From Ligustrum vulgare (taxonomy: Eukaryota; Streptophyta; Magnoliopsida; Lamiales; Oleaceae), in NCBI GenBank assembly GCA_963555705.1, contig OY743190.1, positions 9,957,501-10,021,500 on the forward strand: a stretch of 64,000 bases of DNA. Direction: 5' to 3'. How positions within the stretch are numbered: position 1 is the stretch's first letter; each line of letters starts with the position of its first letter. The notes below the pieces were generated by a model, which did not search any database, was not told the DNA's origin, and saw only the letters and a program-made list of their open reading frames with translations. Of the stretch, positions 12,272 to 22,086 are shown piece after piece. The translations under genes were made by a program, and so were the position numbers.

Positions 12272-12710
12272 AGATTGAATTGATTTTATTCGAACGCCAA
12301 GTTACATGGTCTTATGCCACTAGCCCCGTCTATGAGCATCCCGAGTGAAGTAGACAAGAAAGCAAGTTGCCAAGGTGTTAGACAAACACACATATGCTAC
12401 TCTCTTCTACTCCACATTTAGGAGGATGTAGAGCTGAAATTACTGTTGTTAGTGTTAGCACAAGCATCCCCTGTGTAATTAAAGCTAAATATTACTCGAA
12501 TTTGAACAAGTTTACATCTATTCTAGTTTACACTTCACAGAATGAAGGATTATGAACAAAAATTAAACCAGGAAAGAGGAAACTGAAGCAATTCCAAATG
12601 TCTTATATCGGCCTAGGTAAGTATCGGAGAGAAAGGGACCAAATAATGTTCTGAAAATTGCAAGATCCATTGAAGATATTGATCGAAAGGTAAGTGACTT
12701 GACTCGTTGT

Positions 12711-12909
12711 AGCTGCCATAGCTTGGAGAGGTAGTGCCGCACTCCACGAAGTCAACGAAGTGGTAGGGCTAAATCAATAGAAATGTCAGGCCAACAAACT
12801 AGAGCAAGAGCAGCAACTCAAATTTTATTACCAAACGTAATCTCTTTAGTGATTAAGAAATTTGTAGATTCACTCCAAATTACATTACCAAAACCTGTAG
12901 AATACAACA
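12711..12909. other. Unassigned sequence upstream of the NPF remnant
   Basis: The upstream NPF exon would be expected here on the minus strand, but I could not find a convincing one. A 61-codon open frame on the plus strand (12783-12968) has no recognisable motif and is probably chance. Confidence 0.3.
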
Positions 12910-13499
12910 TTGTCCATAATCAGGCTAATAATATAAATTTTCGAACAATTACCATTCAAAGCCAATAGAGATATACCTTGAGTGACTAATAAAATTCTCG
13001 AATCAAAGAAGTCCTTTCTTATGTAAGCAGACTAGAGAGACTCAAATTCTAGATTATGCTGAGTTTTGAAAGATTGACAAACACCTCATTCGATTGAAAA
13101 AATCCCCTAACTTGAGAAGAAATCTGATAAGCGTATTTTATACACTTATTTGTATGTCTAAATTAGGTGTAATTATTGTCGTTTAGGAATATTTTCTTTT
13201 TAATTTGTCCATAATCAGGCTAATAATATAAATTTTCGAACAATTACCATTCAAAGCCAATAGAGATATACCTTGAGTGACTAATAAAATTCTCGAATCA
13301 AAGAAGTCCTTTCTTATGTAAGCAGACTAGAGAGACTCAAATTCTAGATTATGCTGAGTTTTGAAAGATTGACAAACACCTCATTCGATTGAAAAAATCC
13401 CCTAACTTGAGAAGAAATCTGATAAGCGTATTTTATACACTTATTTGTATGTCTAAATTAGGTGTAATTATTGTCGTTTAGGAATATTTTCTTTTTAAT
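12910..13499 (+). repeat. Tandem duplication of 295 bp
   Basis: The unit 12910-13204 is repeated at 13205-13499 with no difference that I can see. Each unit carries about 215 bases of flanking DNA followed by the first 80 bases of the Gypsy LTR. The junctions share the short homology TTGT. The duplication arose after the Gypsy insertion because it contains part of the LTR. Confidence 0.85.
13415..13419. repeat. Target-site duplication AAATC, left
   Basis: AAATC directly before the TG of the 5' LTR; the same five bases follow the 3' LTR at 23616-23620. Confidence 0.8.
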
Positions 13500-14958
13500 T
13501 TGTGTTTATCGTTTACTTTTCAGAAAATATCCCAAAAGATGAAGAATGATGAAATCAATGGAAAAAACGCATAATTGGATTGCTAATTGAAGCTAAATTT
13601 GACAAGTGAGGAGTTTGTAATGTCAACCGGGAAGGTTCATGGTGCTCAAGTGAACAAATCAGAGGTTGAAGGACCCAAGTGAAGGAATTGAGAGCTTAAA
13701 TTGGCAAATCGAGAAGAAGATAAAGTTTGGGGACTAAATTGCAACAATTGGAAGTTGAGGATTGAAGGTGCAATTAAAAGTCAGGGACCAACTTACACAG
13801 CCGGAAAAAGATGGAAAATTGCATTGCAAAGTCCTTCCTCGTGATCGCGGGATTTCTACCACGTGATCGCGAGGTGCCTCGAATTTTTCAACAGAAAGTT
13901 TTACCTATGCCTACGTGATCGCGAGGTTTTATACCACGCGATCGCTTGGCTTTCCGGCTGGGCCAAGATGTGGGCTTTTTCTCGCGATTTTCAAAGAATT
14001 CTCTCTTTTTTACCTAGGTTTTCTCCAAAACCTATATATACAACACATGAGGCACGAAAATCAGACCTTTGCCTCTCCAAAGAATGAGCCACAATCGAGA
14101 AATCAACATCAAATTCTTGGGGAATCAAGCATCGCAAGGGGCGTGAATTGAAGATAATTGAAGAATCAAAACTTGGTGCAAGATTTCCATTCTTTATATT
14201 ATTTTTAATGAACGTTAATTTTTATTGTTATTGTTCTTTATTGATGATGTGTAACTAAATTCTATGTTGGGATGAACGATGTAACCTAGTTATATTATTT
14301 TAATTTCAAATTCCGTTGTTTTAATGTTTAGTTGCATGTATTGATTTATTATTGTTCTTAATGCTTGAATTGTTTGATCACCAGTTCATAATATATTGGA
14401 TTATTTCAATAATCCGAGATGTGAGTTAATAATTTAGAACATGGTAATAAATCCGATAATTGAATGAGATATAGAGATATACTCTTGTTATTATTGCGGT
14501 CGTGTGTGAATTTTTGTATTTATTGCATCTAGATAAGGAATATTCAGACCCGTTGTAGAGATACATGGTTGACTTATGTAGGTAGAATTGATTTAAACTC
14601 GAGAGATGAATTTCAATATAAATTAGTGAATTCGACCGAGTACATAATTAGGAAATAAAACATGGAATTAGAGTTAATTTAATTGGTTAGGTGAAATCGT
14701 GAATCTCAACTATTTTACAATCGTTTTTAAAAACAAAACAAATTTCGCAATTTAATTCTTTAATTGAATTTTTTTTTTTGTTTTAGATTTCAAACATCAA
14801 ATTATTTTGTTCATTCAAATAAGGTTTAGAACTAACACATTTCGGTAATTAATAGCAGTCTCTGTGGGACGATAATCCGGACTCCTAGATCCACTTTATT
14901 ACTTCTCACGACCCGTGCACTTGCGGGGATATCTCACATCGCGAGATATTAGTGAACA
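13420..14958 (+). repeat. 5' LTR of the Athila-like element
   Basis: 1,539 bp, TG..CA. A TATA box (TATATATA) lies at 14033-14040. Just upstream are four GATCGC-centred sites (about 13837-13950). The 3' copy differs by roughly 3 percent by eye, plus a 10-bp deletion near 22348. Confidence 0.9.
14033..14040 (+). promoter_or_regulatory. TATA box of the Athila-like LTR
   Basis: TATATATA in the context CCTATATATACAACACATGA, kept in the 3' LTR at 22690-22697. It is the likely core promoter of the element's transcript. Confidence 0.5.
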
Positions 14959-14964
14959 AGTTTT

Positions 14965-14982
14965 AGGCGCCATTGCCGGGGA
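14965..14982 (+). promoter_or_regulatory. Primer-binding site matching tRNA-Asp
   Basis: AGGCGCCATTGCCGGGGA, seven bases after the 5' LTR. It matches the complement of the plant tRNA-Asp(GUC) 3' end (TGGCGCCGTTGCCGGGGA) at 16 of 18 positions. This primer is characteristic of Athila-type elements. Confidence 0.75.
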
Positions 14983-15092
14983 CTGTTAATTAATATCGAT
15001 ACCCATTAGTTCTTATTTTACTTTGAACTTTATTTTGCTTATTTTTATCTTTATTTTCAGTTTTTGTTTTTAATTAGTGTTTTATTTAATTT

Positions 15093-17588
15093 ATGTTAAG
15101 AAAGACTAAGTCATTTGATTTGCTTCCTTTTGATACAGAAATTGAACGCACCTTTCGACGGAGGCGTAGACAACAGTTGGAAGCGAATCAACAAACAGAC
15201 TTAGCCATGGCAGATGACATAATTCAGGATAATTAGGGAAATCAACAAAATCTGCCAGCAGCTGTGAATGGACAGCAACAAAATCATGGAAGGCGCGTTT
15301 TGCGAGACTACATAGTTCCTCCTGTGGGGAACATTGGAACCTGCATTGTACCTCCTGCAGTCCGAGCTAATAATTTTGAGATCAAGACTTCTTTGATATC
15401 CTTGATCCAAAATTCGTGCGTTTTTCATGGATTGCCATCTGAAGATCCTCATGCGCATCTTCGAACAATTTTGGAACTATGGGATATGCAACGCATGAAT
15501 GGAGTTTCAGATAACGCTGTGAAATTAAAGCTCTTCTCATTTTCTTTGGCGAACAAAGCAAAAGCCTGGTTTTACTCTTTGCCCCTACACACAATTACCA
15601 CTTTTGAAGTTATGAGCCAGAAATTTGTAGATAAATTTTTCCCACCAGGCCACATGTCAAAGCTTAGACGTGAAATTCTGTCCTTTAGTCAACAGCCAGG
15701 GGAATCCATTTTTGAAGCTTGGGAAATGTTCAATGAGCTTATCAGACAGTGTCCTACCCATGGAATCGCAGACTGGATCTTAGTCCTGACATTCTACAAT
15801 GGGTTGACAAATGAGAATAAGAAGCACGCGGACTCAGCAGTTGGAGGATCAGTAATGGATATGACATATGAAGAAGCATATGAGATCTTTGAGAAGATGG
15901 CTGTGAACAGTTACCAGTGGTACTCAGATAGAGCTACACCTAAGTCCGGGGGAGTAATTTCCGTTAATGAGATTACATCATTAAATGCTAAATTGGATGC
16001 GTTGACGAAGAAAATTGACAGTATGGGTGTGCAGACAGTCAATTCAGTTCAAACAGAACTATGTGATTTTTGTTTTGAAAATCACACTGTTAATTTATGT
16101 CCCATGCAACATAGTCAATCAAATCCAGAACAAGTCAATTTCGTGGGCAACAGGCAACATGGTGGTCCTTATTCACAAACCTACAACCCAGAATGGAAGA
16201 ACCATCCCAACTTCTCCTGGTCTAATAATCAGAATATTTAGCGTCCGCTTGGTTTTCAACAACAGCAGCAACAACAATCTCATAAAACCATGGTAGAAAA
16301 CATGGAGATGTTAATCCAGCTGGTCAAGAGTCAGAATGGTGAGATTATGAATCAAGCAGCTGAGATTAAGAATTTTAAGAGACAAATGGGAGAGTTGGCA
16401 GCTAGCAGTTCAACAAGACAGCCTGGACAGTTACCAAGCAACACCGAAATGAAACCTCGTGAGCATGTTAATGCAATAACAACGAGGAGCGGGATTCAAC
16501 TATCTGAAGTTACTGTAGAGGAATATGGGAAGCAGAAGAACCAAAAGAAAGATGTGGTGGAAGAACAGGAAAGTGAGGAAGAACAGAGGTCAACTCCTGA
16601 AGTTCATGAAAAAGTTGAAGAAGTTCGAGTTCGACCACCAGTCAAAGCTTATGTGCCCCCAGTTCCTTATCCACAAAGATTGATAAAGCATCAGTTGGAG
16701 CAGCAGTTTGGAAAATTTTTGGAAATATTTAAGAAACTGCACATTAATATTCCTTTTGCTGAAGCATTGGCTCAAATGCCGCTCTACTTGAAATTCATGA
16801 AAGAGATGCTATCAAATAAAAGGAAATTGGTTGATAATGAAATAGTAGCACTGAGTGAGGAGTGCAGCGCCATACTTCAAAAGAAATTACCACAAAAATT
16901 GACCGATCCAGGGAGTTTCTCTATCCCTTGCATTATTGGTAATTTCAGTTTTGATAATGTTTTGTGTGATCTAGGGGCCAGTGTTAATTTAATGCCTTTG
17001 TCTGTGTACAGGAAACTTGGTTTGGGGGAGCCTAAACCAACCAATATCACACTGAAACTGGCCAACAGATCCATTCAATACCCGTACGGTATTGTTGAGA
17101 ACGTAATAGTAAAAGTAGACAAATTCTTCTTTCTAGTTGACTTTGTGATCTTAGACATGGAGGAGGACACTCAAATGCCCCTCATTCTTGGAAGACCATT
17201 CCTAGCTACTGGAAGAGCCTTAATCGACATTGAAAATGGAGAAATCATTTTTAGGGTCGAAAAGGAGTAAGTCACTTTCAACATCAAGCCAAGGGAAGAT
17301 CTTGATAATCTAAAAGAAAGTTGCTTCAAGGTGGAGGGAGTGGTCCAGAAACCAGAAGAGAAGACCAAGCATGGTATAAATATTGAGAATGAGCTAATCA
17401 CAAAACATGAGTTCATAGAGGCTAAAGATGGATGGAGGGACAAGAAGGAAGAAAAGCCTAACATCCCTCAACAATTAGTTAAAAGTGAGGCTTTAGAATT
17501 CAAGAAAGTGAGAAAACGAATGGAGATATGCAAGGCGGGAAATTGCAAGTTGTGTAAGGCTGTGAAATCATCTTTCAAACCTCCATGA
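15093..17588 (+). pseudogene. Athila-like gag-protease frame with three in-frame stops
   Basis: A single reading frame runs from ATG at 15093 to 17588 if three stops are ignored (TAG 15234-15236, TAG 16239-16241, TAA 17268-17270). It opens with the Athila-type start RKTKSFDLLPFDTEIER. The gag capsid part (about 15264-15930) includes KAKAWFYSLP and FLP-like FPPGHMSKLRREI. A Cys/His cluster (CDFCFENHTVNLCP, about 16060-16100) is the nucleocapsid-like region. The retropepsin-like protease (about 16900-17270) has CDLGASVNLMP as the active-site block, with Leu where many homologues have Thr or Ser, and LILGRPFLATGRA near its end. After the third stop the frame stays open for about 105 codons but never reaches reverse transcriptase. 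Gag would build the particle and the protease would mature it, so polymerase would have to come from a partner element. Confidence 0.85.
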
Positions 17589-17860
17589 TTTGAATGTGCA
17601 AAAAGTCGGGCTCGAGACTATAAATGGAGCGCTTGTTGGGAGGCAACCCAACTTTTCTTCCCTTTTACTTATTACGCTTTTATTATTTATTTTAGTATTA
17701 ATTTTTTTAGATATATGCATGGTAGGAAATGTGTTTGAGTGTTTTGCATGTTTCATGTTTAGAACACTTGTGTATAAGAGTCTATTATTGCATATTTAGG
17801 TATGTTTTTAATTTTACATGTTTATTTTAGGCTAGATTTTTATCTTCATTCCAAACTCAC
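17589..17860 (+). other. Post-pol untranslated segment of the Athila-like element
   Basis: Contains GCGCTTGTTGGGAGGCAACC at about 17619-17645, a phrase I associate with the region just after pol in Athila-type elements. Its position straight after protease suggests that the polymerase part was lost by one internal deletion. Confidence 0.5.
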
Positions 17861-18044
17861 TGATAAGTGCTTTACTAGCACTTTATTTCTTTACTTGTTG
17901 CCTCAAATTACTGTTAGTTTGATCCTAATTAAGTATTGCTTAATGCATTTTATGTTTTATATTGTGTAGGATCGCAAATGACAAGAAAAGAAGGAAAAAG
18001 GACCAAAAAGCACGTAAAAAGGAAGTTCAAGGACCTGGCATGTA

Positions 18045-18275
18045 AATAAGTTACGGACGCAACATGAAAGTCACGGCCGTAAGCAGTTGATTGAACAATC
18101 ACGAAAATCTGCAGAAACCAAGTTACGGTCGTATTGGAAATTTCTCACGGCCGTAACAAGGATGTTACGGCCGTATTGAATGCAAAGTCACGGCCGTAAG
18201 AAGTGAATCAATTGCGTAGAAATTAAACAGAAAGTGAGTTACGTCCGTAACTCCTTATATTACGGCCGTAACTTA
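18045..18275. repeat. Cluster of ACGGCCGT palindromes in the solo LTR
   Basis: At least eight copies of TTACGGCCGTAA or one-base variants (ACGGACG, ACGGTCG, ACGTCCG) occur in 230 bases just upstream of the TATA box, spaced irregularly by about 20-50 bases. Confidence 0.75.
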
Positions 18276-18368
18276 AGCCCGGAAAAAAAGGAAAATTGTT
18301 TCCTAATTCAACTTAAACTCTATCTTTGGTATTTCTTTTTGGCTAAGCTAGGGCACGAATTTGGGCTC

Positions 18369-18375
18369 TATAAAA
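18369..18375 (+). promoter_or_regulatory. TATA box of the solo LTR
   Basis: TATAAAA in GGGCTCTATAAAAGGAGC, about 100 bases after the last CCG palindrome. It fits an RNA polymerase II core promoter. Confidence 0.55.
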
Positions 18376-19302
18376 GGAGCAATTCAGTACTAAAGAGAGG
18401 GAGGAGAATTATTTTGAGAGCCACCAATATCAAGGTTTGAAGAGAAGAGATTCTGGGCAAAATCAAGGTGAAACAAGACAATATTTTTGGGGAATTCTTC
18501 ATGGCAATGCATGGCTAGTCTTCTCAACCTAGTTCAAGGGGGACATTGTGTTCATATTATTTTATTATTCATTCCTCAAACTCGTAACGTAGTTCTTGTT
18601 TTTATGTTTTATTTATTGGATTTCTCATGAACATTAATTTTTTCAAGACAATTTATTAATTGATTAAGGCCTTGTCTTTTAATTATTGTGTTGATGTTTG
18701 CTAATTTGGGTAATTGGATTCGTATTTGTCTTGTTATCCAAATCATAGTAGCAATTGGTAATTTTATATTTCCATATGAAAATCCAATCTAGATTAATCA
18801 ATTCGAGCATATGTAATTGATAATTTAGTTCACCTAATTCTTCTTATTTTCACATAGTTAATGAATTAAATCTAGGGAGTTTATTCTAGGTTGTTCATTC
18901 ACTCTAAGTTGATTGGAGAACTAATTCTAATTGATTATTATTAAGGAAGAATTGGATTAATTAGAGCTTTTTGATTATTCCGGGTGATAAATAAAACAAA
19001 GGAAATAGTACATGCGTTGCTTGGGGAATGACAATATTATGATAGGGCACAACCGAACCTGAGAACTAGGATTCTTTATTATTTGATTTTTATTCCAGCT
19101 ATTTTACATCTTTATTTGATTATTTAGATTAATTACAATTTTCAACTCAAAACCCCCCTTATAATTCTAATTGACATGGCATTAAATTAGTTCCCGTTCC
19201 TCGTGGGATCGACCCTTGCTTCCGCTATCACATTTAAATTTGAGTTTTGGCAAGTAAGAAAATTTAATTAATTCTTGGTGCATCGCGACGCGCACCACTC
19301 AC

Positions 19303-22073
19303 ACACACACTAGTTTGAATCATGACGATAAGGTTTGGAAAATCATTGCTTCGATCATGAAGTGATTAGGGGATAAAAACGATTTTGAAAATCAAAAATA
19401 GGAAAAATTTTCATTACAGTCGGGAACTACGCGATCGCGTGCCAATAGGCTATGGCGATCGCGAGTTTGCATTTAAAAATCAACAGATTCTTAAACCTTG
19501 AACCACGCGATCGTTGGCACTCCAGCCAGGCGATCGCGTGGCTGTACTAGGACCAAAATCGGCAGTTTAAGTGTTGTGCCTCATGTTTTCAATCTCAAAC
19601 ATTATAAACTCATTTTCTCTCCCCCCAATCACCTCATATTTGATCTTACATCTTGTGTGCATGTCATCAACACTTTGTTGCATCAATATCATTGCTTACA
19701 TGACGTCATAATCCAATCAAAGGTATGATTCTTCACTTAAATCAATATTTACTCAAAATTTTGAAATTTTCTTTGAGTTCTTGGATTTTTAAATTGTGAA
19801 TGGTGAAGAATGGGTTTAGGTTAGAAGTTGGAGAATGTGATTTGTGGTTTAATGGACAAAAATTTTGGGTTCACGCATGCCTCCAAACCTATGCATATCT
19901 TTGAACTTTTGTAGTGCACATTGATGAAATGCCACAAAGACATTCTTGTGCTAATTTTAGAAATTCATTCGAGCATTTATCTTCATGACATGTTCATCAT
20001 TGATTGTGTGTATTTAGTTCAAGATTTAGTTCACTACATTGCATGAAAATCATGAAAACCAACATTGCACCATGGCAGCCCCATTGCAAGGCCACTACAA
20101 GCCATTGCACCCTGAAAACTGCTTCACGTCACCTACTTCTTTACATTGTTTCATGACCCTATTGATCTTCAAATGAGCTGAAATTTTAATATATTGTCGA
20201 TCATGTTGTGAATTTTAACGTATCAAAAGATGGCTCAGGAAAATTTATGTTTTTCTAGGCAATGTCGAGGCTTGAATGTGTGTGGTCGATCAATTTTGAA
20301 AATTCAAAATTTTGCTTTAACTTTAGTTTGGGGGTGTGGTAGTGAACTTCAATTTTTTCTTATTGGTGTTTATGACTTTTAATGTTACTTATCTGTTAAT
20401 TGCAAGGTAAATACCAATCAAGACACATCCAATCAAGTTGGGCAGAGCAAGAATAGGGTCATATTCATCCAACATCATGTCAAATGGAAGCATCAAGGCA
20501 ACAAAGCATCTACATTTCACCTGGGAAGTTCTCGTTCTCTCTTCTTTGTCTTGTATTACATTTTTTTTTAAAAAAAAAAAAAACATTCTTTTTAACAAAC
20601 ATTGAGGACAATGTTTCTTTCTAGTTTGGGGGTGGAGAATTTCATTTATATCAATTGCTTCCATACTCATTGAATATTATCATGCTATGTCTATTGGGAT
20701 TCAAAAAAAAAATGGAAAAATTGAAACTGTGTTGACATGTTTATTGCCTAGGATGTAGTATGAATCGATTTGTGCTTAGGTTTGAAAATTGGACAACATG
20801 AAAGCATGAACTTCTTTTTGAACTAGTTATGTTTTGCTAGATTCATACTTATTGCGCACTTAGCCAGTGTTGGATAATTGCTTGTGTAAGGGATTTTGTT
20901 TAATACATGTGGGGTAGAGTTTTTGCAATTTGAACTTAAAAATGACTTGAAAATCCCTGAACTTAGATCATAAGAGATCACACCCCTAAATTAGAACCAA
21001 TCATGCTAAAAGGCAAGTTTGTGGGTAAAATGGTTGGAATTTGTGTGTATTGATGGTTGGAAGTCTGTGGTTCTTGGTTTTGCACTTTAGTCAGTTTGGT
21101 CAACGGGTATAAACCATTTCCAGCATAAAAACAGAAAAATGCTGAAGATCTTATTCCGCTCTTCAAATGTCTTTTGGACTCGAGTAAGTAAGTCCGAGGG
21201 GTCTTTCAAACCTGGTGCCCTAAAGCCAACTGGCTTGGGAGTCATCGACCTAAAGCTCACTACAGGGGTCAATTAGAAATCAAGTACGGAGAGTGGACTT
21301 ACACATAAGACATTATAACATCTTTAACTTTTCTATTTAAGCCTTTATGACTCGGGCAAGTACGTCTGAGGAGTTCTTTGAACCTGGTACCCTAAAACCG
21401 TCTGGTTTGGGAGTTGCCGATCTGAAAGCCCGCTACAGGGGTCATATAGAAAGCAAGTATGAAAAGTTCTGCACAAAGATGGTAAAAGACAGGGACAATT
21501 AAAAGAAAAAGTCGTCCAATAAAAAAAAAAAAAATAAATAAAAAAATTATTGTATGGTATAAGCTTTGTTGACTGATCTGTGGTGGTTGAGGTTGTAGAA
21601 TTGGGGACTTCTTTCTTTTGATTTGTCATCCACGCATATTTCTGATTCTGATTACCTTGTGTTGAAAAAGCAAAGAATATTTTTAGAACCCACATAGATA
21701 AAAACCCAGGATGTGAGAGAAAAACAGAAAGTGGTGATCATCCATGAGCGCTGAAAGGAATTTCATTAGAAATCATAGATTAACCACATAGGATTCGGGC
21801 TTGATTGTGCATAATGAGCCACACTGTGTTGAGCACATCTTTTGCATAAGTATGCGTTTGACATTGGCTATTCACACACACACTTGAGACTCTGGCAGGA
21901 TATAACTAGAAATTATTTTGCATTGTTGTTCATGATGCTTGCTTAAAGCTTAAATTGGTTTGGACTATGGAGGCATATGGTAACACATGTTGACACAACA
22001 AAAATAATTTCTCTTTTATTTCTTTGATTTTTGTAGTTTATTTTCCATTGTTCGAGGACGAACAATAATTCTA
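19303..22073 (+). other. 3' noncoding region of the Athila-like element
   Basis: No coding frame is supported. It holds four more GCGATCGC-like palindromes (19428-19545), two copies of a polypurine-like module (20322-20336, 20618-20636) ahead of the true one, a run of A/T around 20560-20590, and two diverged 115-bp direct repeats at 21175-21460. An env-like frame, as some Athila elements have, is not visible. Confidence 0.55.
21175..21462 (+). repeat. Two diverged direct repeats of about 115 bp
   Basis: 21175-21290 and 21345-21462 share the order CCTGGT(G/A)CCCTAAA, then TTGGGAGT, then CTACAGGGGTCA, with roughly 75 percent identity by eye. They lie between coding and polypurine tract in the Gypsy element; the function is unknown. 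Confidence 0.7.
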
Positions 22074-22086
22074 GTTTGGGGGTATT
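22074..22086 (+). promoter_or_regulatory. Polypurine tract of the Athila-like element
   Basis: GTTTGGGGGTATT immediately before the TGATAAG of the 3' LTR; this is the plus-strand primer position. Confidence 0.75.

Larger units (their letters stand above)
9536..12710 (-). pseudogene. NRT1/PTR family (NPF) proton-coupled transporter, broken
   Basis: Three minus-strand pieces match the family in order. At 12569-12700 is an exon with the sense FNG-CNF, then SDTYLGRYKTFG, ending at a GT donor (one base is lost inside it). At 12272-12470 an exon follows a CAG acceptor and contains LTLTT-IS-PP and the NPF signature GASGIRPCNLAF, followed by a stop where the family has Gly-Ala-Asp. At 9536-9842 the frame resumes with DWAFGLGIPTFLMFLS and KLKLPEQ. 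The intron of 98 bp keeps GT..AG. About 30 codons normally lying between NQFN and the GLGIP helix are absent at the Copia insertion, and both the N-terminal exon and the C-terminal third are missing. NPF proteins carry nitrate, peptides or hormones across membranes; this copy cannot encode a working transporter. Confidence 0.85.
17861..19297 (+). mobile_element. Nested solo LTR of a second Gypsy family
   Basis: 1,437 bp from TGATAAGTGC to GCGCACCA. The 5-bp duplication CTCAC sits at 17856-17860 and 19298-19302. No internal region remains, so LTR-LTR recombination removed the body. A TATA box lies at 18369-18375. Upstream of it is a cluster of TTACGGCCGTAA-like palindromes. The end (GTGGGATCGACCC.. 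ACGCGCACCA) is the kind seen in Athila/Tat LTRs, but the sequence differs from the host element's own LTR. Confidence 0.85.

Noticed and set aside
12783..12968. 61-codon plus-strand frame near the NPF remnant
   Set aside because: No family motif, and its 3' half lies in the 295-bp duplicated flank. A receptor-kinase or upstream NPF exon reading on the other strand was also tried and could not be supported.
13863..14151. Overlapping 74- and 78-codon frames, repeated at 22520-22916
   Set aside because: They lie upstream of or across the TATA box within the LTR and exist in both LTR copies. There is no gag or other motif; they are chance frames in untranslated LTR sequence.
14965..14982. tRNA-Asp-like sequence that might be a tRNA gene
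   Set aside because: Only the complement of the 3' end is present, right after an LTR; this is a primer-binding site.
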